From Micromonospora sp. H61 (GTDB lineage Bacteria; Actinomycetota; Actinomycetes; Mycobacteriales; Micromonosporaceae), in contig NZ_JAGPXY010000031.1 of NCBI RefSeq assembly GCF_018070325.1, positions 1-64,000 of the forward strand: a DNA stretch of 64,000 nt, given 5' to 3'. The position numbers were made by a program, and so were the translations under genes. Under the pieces are notes generated by a model. That model worked only from the letters and a program-made list of their open reading frames with translations, ran no database searches and was not told the origin of the DNA. Shown in pieces: positions 42,427-50,772 of this stretch (positions within the stretch are counted from its first letter, which is position 1; each line of letters opens with the position of its first letter).

Positions 42427-43716
42427 ATGCCCGACAGCGGTTACCCCTGGCCCATTCAGACGTCCCGACTGGACAACGGCCTGCGCGTGGTGGTGAGTGA
42501 GGATCGCACCGCGCCCGCCGTGGCCGTCAACCTCTGGTACGACGTCGGCTCCCGGCACGAGCCGGCCGGGCAGACCGGTTTCGCCCACCTCTTCGAGCAC
42601 CTGATGTTCGAGGGCTCGGTGAACGTGGCGAAGACCGAGCACATGAAGCTGATCCAGGGCTCGGGCGGCTCGCTCAACGCCACGACCAACCCGGACCGGA
42701 CCAACTATTTCGAGACGGTCCCGGCCGAGCACCTGGAGCTGGCGCTCTGGTTGGAGGCCGACCGGATGGGCGGCCTGGTCCCCGCCCTCACCCAGGAGAC
42801 GCTGGACAACCAGCGGGACGTGGTGAAGAACGAGCGCCGGCAGCGCTACGAGAACGTGCCGTACGGCGACGCCTGGCTGCGGTTGCTGCCGCTGCTCTAC
42901 CCGCCGGGGCACCCCTACCACCACGCCACGATCGGTTCGATGGCCGACCTGAACGCCGCCGACCTGGGCACCTTCCAGGCGTTCCACCAGACCTACTACG
43001 CGCCGAACAACGCGGTGCTGACCGTGGTCGGCGACGCCACCGCCTCCGACGTGTTCGCGCTCGCCGACAAGTACTTCGGCGCGTTGCCAGCCCGCGACGA
43101 CATCCCGCCGGCACCGGACGGCCGCAACGTCCCCGCCACCGGGCAGACGGCCGTCGAGTCGGTGAGCGCCGACGTGCCGGCGCCACGGGTCTACATCGCC
43201 CACCGCAGCTACCCGTTCGGCAGCGCGGGATACAACGTGATCACCGTGCTCGCCACCATCCTGGGCAGCGGCCGGGGCAGCCGGCTCTACCAGCGCCTCG
43301 CCGACGGCGAGCGGATCGCGCAACCGGACCTGGTCGGGGCGTACGGGGTGGACCTCGCACACGCCCCGGCACCGCTGATCGCCACCGCCACCGCCCGCCC
43401 CGGAGTGAGCGCCGAGCGGCTGGCCGAAGGGCTGGCCGAGGTCGTCGACGAGTTGGCCACGGTGCCGGTCACCGCCGCCGAGCTGGATCGCGCCAAGGCG
43501 TTGCTCAGCACCGGGTGGTGGCGTCAGCTGTCCACCGTCGACGGCCGCGCGGACCTGCTCGGCCGGTACACCACGCAGTTCGGTGACCCGGCCCGCATCG
43601 CCGAGCAGTTGCCGGCCCTGCTCGCGGTCACCGCCGAGCAGATCGCCGAGGCCGCCGCCGAGGTGCTCGCCACCGACCGGGTGACACTGACCTACCTGCC
43701 CGAGGAGACCTCATGA
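42427..43716 (+). CDS. M16B zinc metallopeptidase, catalytic subunit
   Basis: A 429-residue pitrilysin-family peptidase. The inverted zinc motif HxxEH is HLFEH (His54, Glu57, His58), with the distal Glu in the VVKNERRQRYENVPYG region ~132-140. Both M16 half-domains are present (N-terminal ~1-210, C-terminal ~215-429). It lacks a signal peptide, so it is probably cytoplasmic. Its stop overlaps the start of a second M16-like gene (ATGA), and the two products most likely form a heterodimer in which this chain is catalytic. Confidence 0.93.
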   Translation: MPDSGYPWPIQTSRLDNGLRVVVSEDRTAPAVAVNLWYDVGSRHEPAGQTGFAHLFEHLMFEGSVNVAKTEHMKLIQGSGGSLNATTNPDRTNYFETVPAEHLELALWLEADRMGGLVPALTQETLDNQRDVVKNERRQRYENVPYGDAWLRLLPLLYPPGHPYHHATIGSMADLNAADLGTFQAFHQTYYAPNNAVLTVVGDATASDVFALADKYFGALPARDDIPPAPDGRNVPATGQTAVESVSADVPAPRVYIAHRSYPFGSAGYNVITVLATILGSGRGSRLYQRLADGERIAQPDLVGAYGVDLAHAPAPLIATATARPGVSAERLAEGLAEVVDELATVPVTAAELDRAKALLSTGWWRQLSTVDGRADLLGRYTTQFGDPARIAEQLPALLAVTAEQIAEAAAEVLATDRVTLTYLPEETS

Positions 43717-45050
43717 CGCTGATCGCCGACCGTCCCGGCCCGGGTGCCGCCCGCCCGTACCGGTTCCCGCCGGTGGTCCGCCGCGCCGCCGCCGGTGGTC
43801 AGGTCGTCGCCGCGCACCTGCCGGGGCAGAACCTCGCCGTGGCCCTGCTGCTGCTCGACGTGGGCGCGGGCCAGGAGCCGGTCGGCAAGGAGGGTCTGTC
43901 CGGCGTGCTGGCCAAGGCGTTGGAGGAGGGGACCGCGCAGCGGGACGCCGCCGCGTATGCGCTCGCCGTCGAAGGGCTCGGCACCGCGTTGTCGACCGGT
44001 CTGGACTGGGACTCGTTCCAGGCCAGCGTGGTGATCCCGGTGGACCGGCTGAGCGCGGCGGTGGAACTGCTCGCCGAGGCGGTCCGGACGCCCAGGCTCG
44101 ACCCCGTCGACGTACGCCGGGTCCGCGACGACGAGGCGACCGCACTCCGGATGGACTGGGCCAACCCCGGCCCGCGCGCCGACGCCGCGCTGCGCGCCGA
44201 CCTGTTCGGCGCCCAGAACCGCTGGGGACGGCCGATGCACGGCGACCCGGAGTCGGTCGCCGGGTTGGACGTGGAGGACGTGACGGTCTTCCACTCGGAG
44301 TGGTTCCTGCGCCCCGGCACCCTGATCGTCGCCGGTGACCTGGACCGGATCGACCTGGACGCGCTGGCCGCCGCGGCGTTCGCCGGCACCGGTGGTGGCC
44401 TCGCCGAGCGGGGCGGTCCCATCGAGGTGCCGCTGCACAGCGGTCGGCGGATCATCCTGGTGGACCGGCCCGGCTCGGTGCAGTCCACGCTGCGGCTGGG
44501 CCACCCGTCACCGCACCGGGCGCACCCCGACCACGTGCCGATGACGCTCGCCGGCACTGTGCTCGGCGGGGCGTTCACCTCCCGACTCAACCACCTGCTG
44601 CGGGAGGTGCACGGCTACACCTACGGCATCCGGGGCGACTTCGCCGCGTCGCGGCGGTTCGGGCGGTTCGCTGTCAGTTCCGGCGTGCAGACGGCGGTCA
44701 CCGCACCGGCCCTGGTCGAGGCGGTGGGCGAGATCACCCGTACCCAGGCCACCGGGGTGACCGAGGAGGAGCTGGAGGTGGCCCGCTCCTGGCGGGCCGG
44801 GCAGCTCTCGGTCGAGTTGCAGAGCCCTCGGGCGATCGCCTCCGCGCTGACCACTCTGGTGGTGCACGACCTGCCGGACGACTACCACGCGCGGTTGCGC
44901 GAGTCGTTGCTCTCCGCCGACGTGGACCAGGTCTCCGCGGCGGCAGCCACCCACCTGCACCCGGAAGCTCTCACCCTGGTCATCGAGGGCGACGCCGCAG
45001 TGATCCGCGACGACCTGGAGGCCACCGCCCTAGGAGATCTCCTCCCCTAA
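43713..45050 (+). CDS. M16B peptidase, non-catalytic subunit
   Basis: A 445-residue M16 homologue without HxxEH: the equivalent stretch reads GLSGVLAKALEEGT. The C-terminal half keeps the substrate-binding pair near REVHGYTYGIRG (~300). In two-chain M16B enzymes such a subunit carries the Arg/Tyr substrate-binding pair while the partner supplies zinc. The 4-nt overlap with the upstream catalytic gene ensures equal synthesis. Inverted repeat C follows 20 nt after the stop. Confidence 0.9.
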   Translation: MTLIADRPGPGAARPYRFPPVVRRAAAGGQVVAAHLPGQNLAVALLLLDVGAGQEPVGKEGLSGVLAKALEEGTAQRDAAAYALAVEGLGTALSTGLDWDSFQASVVIPVDRLSAAVELLAEAVRTPRLDPVDVRRVRDDEATALRMDWANPGPRADAALRADLFGAQNRWGRPMHGDPESVAGLDVEDVTVFHSEWFLRPGTLIVAGDLDRIDLDALAAAAFAGTGGGLAERGGPIEVPLHSGRRIILVDRPGSVQSTLRLGHPSPHRAHPDHVPMTLAGTVLGGAFTSRLNHLLREVHGYTYGIRGDFAASRRFGRFAVSSGVQTAVTAPALVEAVGEITRTQATGVTEEELEVARSWRAGQLSVELQSPRAIASALTTLVVHDLPDDYHARLRESLLSADVDQVSAAAATHLHPEALTLVIEGDAAVIRDDLEATALGDLLP

Positions 45051-45070
45051 CCCGCGCCGGACGAACGTCG

Positions 45071-45128
45071 TTGATCAAGAGGTTTGCGTCATCCGGAGCA
45101 CGGTTTCTGACGCGAATCTCTTGATCGA
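45071..45128. repeat. Intergenic inverted repeat C, 21-nt arms
   Basis: 45071-45091 and 45108-45128 match as reverse complements at 18 of 21 positions; all three mismatches would be G-U pairs in the plus-strand RNA. Spacer 16 nt. The outer ends contain GATCAAGAG/CTCTTGATC. Confidence 0.8.
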
Positions 45129-45199
45129 CAGATGTAGGGCGGGTGTGAGGTGGAACCCGGGGGGTGGGAAAGGGGTCCCGGTTTCGGGGGTGGGGTCGG

Positions 45200-45205
45200 T
45201 AGCCT
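45200..45205 (+). promoter_or_regulatory. -10 box for a leaderless asd mRNA
   Basis: TAGCCT, then 7 nt, then the ATG at 45213. Confidence 0.5.
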
Positions 45206-45212
45206 CGCGGGC

Positions 45213-46238
45213 ATGAGGATCGGCATTGTGGGGGCCACCGGCCAGGTCGGTGGCGTGATGCGGCAGGTGCTGGCGGAGCGGGAGTTCCCAGCGGAGCAGG
45301 TGCGGTTGTTCGCCTCGGCGCGGTCCGCCGGGCGTACGCTGCCGTGGCGCGACGGCGAGGTGACAGTCGAGGATGCCGCTACCGCTGACTATTCCGAGCT
45401 GGACATCGTGCTCTTCTCGGCCGGTAAGGGCACCGCTCGCGAGTTGGCGCCCCGGGTCGCCGAGGCCGGCGCCGTGGTGATCGACAACTCGTCGGCGTTC
45501 CGGATGGACCCGCAGGTGCCGCTGGTGGTCGCCGAGGTCAACCCGCACGCCGCCCTGGACCGACCCAAGGGCATCATCGCCAACCCGAACTGCACCACGA
45601 TGGCCGCGATGCCGGTGCTGCGTCCGTTGCACGCCGAGGCCGGTCTGGTCGGTCTGGTCGTCTCCACCTACCAGGCGGTCTCCGGTGCCGGGCTGGCCGG
45701 CGTCGCCGAGCTGGACGAACAGGTCCGCAAGGTGGCCGAGCACGCCGCCGGGCTGGCCTTCGACGGGTCGGCAGTGGAGTTCCCCGCGCCCCGCTCGTTC
45801 ACCCAGCCCATCGCCTTCAACGTTCTCCCGCTGGCCGGTTCGATCGTCGACGACGGCTCGTTCGAGACCGACGAGGAGCAGAAGCTCCGCAACGAGAGCC
45901 GCAAGATCCTGGAGATCCCCGACCTGTTGGTCTCCGGCACCTGTGTCCGGGTGCCGGTCTTCACCGGGCACTCGCTCCAGATCAACGCCCGGTTCGCCCG
46001 GCCGCTCACCCCGCAGCGCGCCCACGAACTGCTGGCCGACGCGCCCGGGGTGGCACTGACCGACGTCCCGACGCCGTTGCAGGCCGCCGGCCAGGACCCG
46101 ACCTACGTGGGCCGGATCCGCGTTGACGAGACCGTCGAGTACGGGCTGGCGCTGTTCTGCTCCAACGACAACCTGCGCAAGGGCGCCGCGCTGAACGCGG
46201 TGCAACTCGCCGAGCTGGTCGCCGCCGAGCGCCGCTGA
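45213..46238 (+). CDS. asd: Aspartate-semialdehyde dehydrogenase
   Basis: Reduces L-aspartyl 4-phosphate to aspartate semialdehyde with NADPH, a step shared by lysine/diaminopimelate, threonine and methionine synthesis. The 341-residue protein has the Rossmann motif GATGQVGGVM (7-16), the active-site Cys127 in NPNCTT, YQAVSGAG (~153) and the catalytic His253 in FTGHS. The aspartokinase gene that often precedes asd is absent here. ATG 45213 is used; it follows a TAGCCT box by 7 nt and has no Shine-Dalgarno sequence. Ends at a 15-bp hairpin. Confidence 0.97.
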   Translation: MRIGIVGATGQVGGVMRQVLAEREFPAEQVRLFASARSAGRTLPWRDGEVTVEDAATADYSELDIVLFSAGKGTARELAPRVAEAGAVVIDNSSAFRMDPQVPLVVAEVNPHAALDRPKGIIANPNCTTMAAMPVLRPLHAEAGLVGLVVSTYQAVSGAGLAGVAELDEQVRKVAEHAAGLAFDGSAVEFPAPRSFTQPIAFNVLPLAGSIVDDGSFETDEEQKLRNESRKILEIPDLLVSGTCVRVPVFTGHSLQINARFARPLTPQRAHELLADAPGVALTDVPTPLQAAGQDPTYVGRIRVDETVEYGLALFCSNDNLRKGAALNAVQLAELVAAERR

Positions 46239-46268
46239 CCGGCACGGTCGCCGAAACACCGAACTCTC

Positions 46269-46303
46269 ACCGAGCCCTCGCCGTCCGTCGGCGAGGGCTC
46301 GGT
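46269..46303 (+). terminator. Terminator after asd
   Basis: Perfect 15-bp stem (46269-46283 with 46289-46303), 5-nt loop. Confidence 0.8.
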
Positions 46304-46343
46304 GCCGTTCCGGGTGGTCGCCCCGCCGTTCCGGGTGGTCGCC
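46304..46343. repeat. Tandem 19-nt direct repeat
   Basis: Two identical 19-nt copies (46304-46322 and 46325-46343), period 21 bp, core GTTCCGGGTGGTCGCC, about two helical turns apart, upstream of the PPOX gene. Confidence 0.8.
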
Positions 46344-46405
46344 AGCGGCGGCCGGCAGGTCGTGCTTGGATGGGTTCGAGACGATCGTCCAACCTGGAGG
46401 GCACC

Positions 46406-46846
46406 ATGCCGGATGACCACACCCAGCAGGCGTTGACCGATCTGGTGGCCGGCCGCTCGATGGGCGTGCTCGCCACCATCAAGCGGGACGGGCGTCCGCA
46501 GCTGTCCACGGTGCTCTACTCCTTCGACCGGGACGCGGGCCTGATCCGGGTCTCGGTCACCGACGGTCGCGCCAAGACCGCCAACCTGCGCCGTGACCCG
46601 CGTGCCAGCTTCCACGTGAGCAGCGAGGACGGCTGGGCGTACGCGGTCGTCGAGGGTCGCGCCGAACTGACCCCGCCGGCCACCGAACTCGGCGACGAGA
46701 CTGTCGAGGAGTTGGTGGCGCTCTACCGAGGGCTGAGCGGCGAACACCCCGACTGGGACGAGTACCGCCAGGCCATGGTCGACGAGGGACGGATCGTGCT
46801 ACGCCTGCACGTCGAGCGGCTCTACGGGATGCCGCCCCGGGGCTGA
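46406..46846 (+). CDS. PPOX-class F420-dependent oxidoreductase family protein
   Basis: A 146-residue split-barrel flavin/F420 protein. It shows the family run GRSMGVLATIKRDGRPQLS near residues 17-35, the phosphate-contacting strand IRVSVTDGRAKTANLRRDPR (~55-74) and the C-terminal IVLRLHVERLYGM. Such enzymes use the deazaflavin F420 in actinobacteria; the substrate is unknown. GGAGG precedes the ATG. Directly repeated DNA lies upstream. Confidence 0.88.
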   Translation: MPDDHTQQALTDLVAGRSMGVLATIKRDGRPQLSTVLYSFDRDAGLIRVSVTDGRAKTANLRRDPRASFHVSSEDGWAYAVVEGRAELTPPATELGDETVEELVALYRGLSGEHPDWDEYRQAMVDEGRIVLRLHVERLYGMPPRG

Positions 46847-46861
46847 CCCGCCCACAGCCGA

Positions 46862-47443
46862 TCAGCCCGGCTCGATCACTGTCACGCCGGGCCAACGTTG
46901 CGCCGGCCGGTGCCGGGCCAACCGCTCCCGCGACCGGGCCACGTCCACCCGGGCCGAGTTGTGCCGCCACACCCCGGCCAGCAGATCCGTCAGGCCGTAC
47001 GGGGCGCAGACCCGGAGTCGGCCGGCCGGGTCCAGGCTGACGGCCACCGCTGTCGCGTACTCCGGCCAGGTGGCGACCGCCTCGGCCACGCTGCGGTACG
47101 GCGCGATCGGGCCGCCCCCGAACTTGGCCGCGTACCAGGTGTGCACCGCCGCCTGGTTGCGCGCCTGCCACGGCGGCTGCGGCCACATCTCCGCCAGCCC
47201 GGCGGTGGCCCGGTCGTCGTCGACGCGGGTCAGCCGCACTGGGTCGAAGAAGACCACGTCGACGTCGCGGACCCGCGCCGGGTCGAACCCCTCGCCGTAC
47301 CGCTCGCCCCAGACCAGGTCGCGCAGGGCGCCCGCGCCGATCCAGGCGTCCGGCAACCCGGAGTCACGCACCACCGTCAGCGCCCGGGTCAGCCAGTTGC
47401 TGCCGGCGACCAGTTCCCGCAGCTCATCCTCGCCCGTCATCAT
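46862..47443 (-). CDS. Nucleotidyltransferase family protein (NTP_transf_6 type)
   Basis: A 193-residue protein of the family with WIGAGALRDLVW (~36-47) and RDVDVVFFDPVRL (~63-75), whose Asp pair resembles a nucleotidyltransferase metal site. Homologues are widespread and uncharacterised. ATG 47443 is followed by a second ATG; a TACGGT box ends 6 nt before the first, indicating leaderless expression. It converges with the PPOX gene, only 15 bp apart. Confidence 0.82.
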   Translation of the reverse strand: MMTGEDELRELVAGSNWLTRALTVVRDSGLPDAWIGAGALRDLVWGERYGEGFDPARVRDVDVVFFDPVRLTRVDDDRATAGLAEMWPQPPWQARNQAAVHTWYAAKFGGGPIAPYRSVAEAVATWPEYATAVAVSLDPAGRLRVCAPYGLTDLLAGVWRHNSARVDVARSRERLARHRPAQRWPGVTVIEPG

Positions 47444-47449
47444 CCGCCC

Positions 47450-47455
47450 ACCGTA
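47450..47455 (-). promoter_or_regulatory. -10 box for a leaderless nucleotidyltransferase mRNA
   Basis: Minus-strand TACGGT (47455-47450), 6 nt before the ATG at 47443. Confidence 0.5.
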
Positions 47456-47620
47456 GGCAGCCCGACCCTGCGGCGGGAAACCTCCCGGTTGCTGTCGTTC
47501 AGCGACGGGGTCCTCGCCATCACGAACTGCGACACCCGCGCGGATAGGCCGGGGCCGTCGGCGTTACCCCCTCCCGGGCGGCGGGTAGACGGGCCGTGCC
47601 GACACCGAGAGGGGAGCACC

Positions 47621-48037
47621 ATGACAACGGTCGGAGAGTTCATGACGACCCGGTTGGTGACGATGGACGGCAACGACACGCTCATCGCCGCCGCGCAGGA
47701 GATGCGTGACAGCGCGATAGGCGACGTGGTGGTGACCGACGGCGACAGTGTGGTCGGCATCGTCACGGACCGGGACATCACGGTCCGAGGCGTCGCGGAG
47801 AACATGGACCCGGGCTCGACCCGGTTGAGCCAGATCACCACTCGCGACGTGATCACGGTGAGTCAGTACGACGATGCCGTGGCCGCCGCGGACCTGATGC
47901 GGACGTACGCCGTACGCCGACTTCCGGTGATCGACGACGGGCGCCTGATCGGCCTGGTGTCGATGGGTGACCTCGCGGTCGAGCGCGAACCGCAGTCGGT
48001 CCTGGCCGACATCAGCGCCGACGACCCGAACAACTGA
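47621..48037 (+). CDS. CBS-pair domain protein
   Basis: A 138-residue protein made of two CBS motifs (~4-60: VGEFMTTRLVTMDGNDTLIA, GDVVVTDGDSVVGIVTDRDI; ~70-125: DVITVSQYDDAVAAADLM, RRLPVIDDGRLIGLVSMGDL). CBS pairs bind adenine nucleotides and sense energy state. Similar stand-alone proteins belong to hypoxia or dormancy regulons in actinobacteria, which is only suggestive here. GAGAGGGGAG precedes the ATG; an imperfect 14-bp hairpin follows. Confidence 0.92.
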   Translation: MTTVGEFMTTRLVTMDGNDTLIAAAQEMRDSAIGDVVVTDGDSVVGIVTDRDITVRGVAENMDPGSTRLSQITTRDVITVSQYDDAVAAADLMRTYAVRRLPVIDDGRLIGLVSMGDLAVEREPQSVLADISADDPNN

Positions 48038-48055
48038 CCCGTCCGCCGCGGCGCG

Positions 48056-48087
48056 CGCCGGCTCTCCCTTCCGGGAGGGCCGGCGCT
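48056..48087 (+). terminator. Hairpin after the CBS gene
   Basis: 14-bp stem with one T-G pair (48056-48069 with 48074-48087), 4-nt loop. Confidence 0.75.
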
Positions 48088-48245
48088 GTGGCGTCTCCAC
48101 CGGGGCGGGCGGGCTCACCCGATTTGGGCGAGGTTGACCGGGGGAGCGGCGGGGACCCGTGCGGGGACGTGCAACGCCGGCCGTCCGTGCGACGCGAGCG
48201 CGGTGGGTGGGATCCCCGGCCCGGCAACTGGGAGGAGTGGACCCG

Positions 48246-48617
48246 ATGGTGGACGCGACCACGAGGTTCTTCGAGGACCTGGACCGGCGGGGGTACGAAC
48301 CCCTGCTGGCCAAGACCTCCGGGACGCTGCGGATCGACCTGCACGAGGGGGCGCAGACCCGGCACTGGCTGCTGAGGATCGACCACGGCCGGCTGAACGT
48401 CAGTCAGGAGGACCAGGAGGCCGACACGGTGATCGGCGCGAGCCCTGTCCTCTTCGACGACATCGCCTCGGGGCGCGAGCACGGCCTGGCCGCGCTGTTG
48501 CGGGGGGACATGACGGTCTCCGGTGACGCTCGGCTCGTCGTACAGGTGGAGCGGATCTTTCCGGGTGCCCCGGACGCCCGTGGGCCGCGTCGGCGATTCG
48601 CCGGGGAGGTGCACTGA
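48246..48617 (+). CDS. SCP2-like sterol-carrier-fold protein
   Basis: A 123-residue protein with an SCP2-type lipid-binding fold: FFEDLDRRGYEPLLAKTSG, strands LRIDLHEGAQTRHWLLRIDHGRL (in part), then ADTVIGASPVLFDDIASG and HGLAALLRGDMTVSGD, the usual SCP2 order. GGGAGGAG precedes the ATG. Its stop overlaps the debranching-enzyme start (TGATG), so the two are coupled; why a lipid-binding fold accompanies a glucosidase is unclear. Confidence 0.8.
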   Translation: MVDATTRFFEDLDRRGYEPLLAKTSGTLRIDLHEGAQTRHWLLRIDHGRLNVSQEDQEADTVIGASPVLFDDIASGREHGLAALLRGDMTVSGDARLVVQVERIFPGAPDARGPRRRFAGEVH

Positions 48618-50677
48618 TGGGGCAGAGCAACACGATCCGGATCCTGGACGGCAACACGTTCGTCGTCTGCGAGGACACCGGTGACATCGAGGCGACGCCG
48701 AGCGAGCCCACCGGGCTCTTCTCCATCGACACCCGGTTCCTGTCGACCTGGGTGCTGACCGTCAACGGTGAGCGACTCAACTCGCTCTCCTACGACGACC
48801 TGCAGTACTTCGAGTCGCGATTCTTCCTGGTCCCGGGAATGGCAACGCACTACGTGGACGCCAAGCTGTCGATCATCCGGGAGCGCACCGTGGGCGGCAG
48901 CTTCTGTGAGCAGCTGACCATCCTCAACCACGACGAGAAGCCGGTCGACCTGGAAGTCCGGATGGACGCCGCGTCGGACTTCGCCGACCTGTTCCAGGTC
49001 AAGGACGAGATCCTGAACAAGAAGGGCGAGATCTACACCGAGGTGGAGTCGGACCGGCTGCGGCTGGGGTACCGGCGGGGCAACTTCCGGCGGGAGACGG
49101 TCATCTCGTCGTCGATGTCGGCCCGGTACGACAGCAAGGGCTTCGCGTACACCGTGCACCTGGAGCCCAACGAGCAGTGGGACGCCTCGATCGACGTCCA
49201 GACCCACGCGGTGGGGCCCGGCGGCCGGGACCTGCGGTTCGGGCTGCGCAAACACGGCACCGAGCGGCTCGCTCTCCAGCACGACCTGGAGAAGTGGATC
49301 GCCGACGCACCGAAGGTCAACAGTGAGCACGGCCGGGTGGCCAGCACATATCGGCGCAGTCTGATCGACCTGGCGGCGCTGCGCTTCTCGCCGCTGTCGC
49401 TTGGCGGCGCCACCCTGCCCGCCGCCGGTCTGCCCTGGTTCATGACCATGTTCGGCCGGGACAGCATCCTCACCTGCCTGCAGACACTGCCGTTCACCCC
49501 GCAGTTGTCGAAGACGACGCTGCGCATCCTGGCGTCCCTTCAGGGCAGCCGGTTCGACGACTTCCGGGACGAGGATCCGGGGCGCATCCTGCACGAGATG
49601 CGCTACGGCGAGACCGCGGCCTTCGAGGAACAGCCACACTCGCCGTACTACGGCTCGGTCGACGCGACGCCGCTGTTCATCGTGCTGCTCGACGAGTACG
49701 AGCGGTGGAGCGGGGACGTCGCGCTGGTCAAGGAGTTGGAGCAGGAGTCCCGGGCGGCGCTGAGGTGGATCGACAACTACGCCGACCTGGTCGGCACCGG
49801 CTACATCTGGTACGAGCGACGCAACACCGACACCGGCCTGGAGAACCAGTGCTGGAAGGACTCCTGGGACTCGATCTCCTACTCCGACGGCACGCTGCCG
49901 CCGTTCCCACGGGCCACCTGCGAGGTGCAGGGGTACGCGTACGACGCGAAGGTCCGCGCGGCGCGGTTGGCGCGCCAGTTCTGGGGTGACCCGGAGTTCG
50001 CCGACCAGTTGGAGCGGGAGGCGGCAGAGCTGAAGGAGCGGTTCAACCGGGACTGGTGGGTGGACGACGGCGAGTACTTCGCCCTGGCCCTGGACCCGGA
50101 CGGCCGGCAGTGCGACATCCTCAGCTCCAACATCGGCCACCTGCTGTGGAGCGGGATCGTCGAACCGGAGCGGGCGGAGAAGCTCGCCGCGCACCTGGTC
50201 GGGCCGCGGCTCTTCTCCGGCTGGGGGGTGCGCACCCTCGCCGAGGGGGAGGCCCGCTACAACCCCATCGGCTATCACAACGGCACGATCTGGCCGTTCG
50301 ACAACTCGTTCATCGCCTGGGGCCTGCGCCGCTACGGCTTCGCCGAGGAGGCCGCGACCATCGCCAACGGCATCCTGGACGCGGCCACGTACTTCGACGG
50401 CCGGTTGCCGGAGGCGTTCGGCGGCTACCCGCGGGAGCTGACCAAGTTCCCGGTGGAGTACCCGACGGCGTGCAGTCCGCAGGCATGGTCGACAGGTACG
50501 CCGCTGTTGCTGCTGCGCACCATGCTCGGTCTGGAGCCGCACGAGGGTCACCTGGCGGTCGAGCCACGGCTGCCGGTGGGGATGGGTCGCATCGAGGTGC
50601 TGGACATCCCCGGTCGTTGGGGCCGGGTGGACGCGTTCGCCAGGGGTCGACTGGACCTGGACAAGCTCTCCGACTGA
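48617..50677 (+). CDS. Amylo-alpha-1,6-glucosidase / glycogen-debranching-type protein
   Basis: A 686-residue cytoplasmic enzyme. The N-terminal ~220 residues are the GDE_N beta-sandwich (TRFLSTWVLTVNGERL, FFLVPGMATHYVD). The C-terminal (alpha/alpha)6 barrel has PWFMTMFGRDSI (~274-285) with a catalytic Asp, YYGSVDATPLF (~343), CWKDSWDSI (~415-423) and YHNGTIWPFDN (~553). Members act on alpha-1,6 branches or on trehalose/glucosyl compounds; the specificity is open. It is coupled to the SCP2-like gene and followed by a hairpin. Confidence 0.88.
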   Translation: MGQSNTIRILDGNTFVVCEDTGDIEATPSEPTGLFSIDTRFLSTWVLTVNGERLNSLSYDDLQYFESRFFLVPGMATHYVDAKLSIIRERTVGGSFCEQLTILNHDEKPVDLEVRMDAASDFADLFQVKDEILNKKGEIYTEVESDRLRLGYRRGNFRRETVISSSMSARYDSKGFAYTVHLEPNEQWDASIDVQTHAVGPGGRDLRFGLRKHGTERLALQHDLEKWIADAPKVNSEHGRVASTYRRSLIDLAALRFSPLSLGGATLPAAGLPWFMTMFGRDSILTCLQTLPFTPQLSKTTLRILASLQGSRFDDFRDEDPGRILHEMRYGETAAFEEQPHSPYYGSVDATPLFIVLLDEYERWSGDVALVKELEQESRAALRWIDNYADLVGTGYIWYERRNTDTGLENQCWKDSWDSISYSDGTLPPFPRATCEVQGYAYDAKVRAARLARQFWGDPEFADQLEREAAELKERFNRDWWVDDGEYFALALDPDGRQCDILSSNIGHLLWSGIVEPERAEKLAAHLVGPRLFSGWGVRTLAEGEARYNPIGYHNGTIWPFDNSFIAWGLRRYGFAEEAATIANGILDAATYFDGRLPEAFGGYPRELTKFPVEYPTACSPQAWSTGTPLLLLRTMLGLEPHEGHLAVEPRLPVGMGRIEVLDIPGRWGRVDAFARGRLDLDKLSD

Positions 50678-50690
50678 CCGATCCGGCCGC

Positions 50691-50731
50691 CGAACCGGCG
50701 GTGGCGCGCCGCCCGCGTCGCCGCCGGTTCG
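50691..50731 (+). terminator. Hairpin after the debranching-enzyme gene
   Basis: CGAACCGGCGG (50691-50701) pairs with CCGCCGGTTCG (50721-50731), 11-bp perfect outer stem. Confidence 0.7.
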
Positions 50732-50760
50732 CCACCCAGCCGATCCCCAGCCGGTCAGGG

Positions 50761-50766
50761 TAGATT
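50761..50766 (+). promoter_or_regulatory. -10 box for a leaderless acyltransferase mRNA
   Basis: TAGATT, then 6 nt, then the ATG at 50773. Confidence 0.5.
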
Positions 50767-50772
50767 CTGCGA

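Noticed and set aside
4798..45128. MITEs or insertion-sequence ends for the four inverted repeats
   Set aside because: Spacers are only 16-51 nt, the arms are unrelated in sequence, and no flanking target-site duplications were seen.
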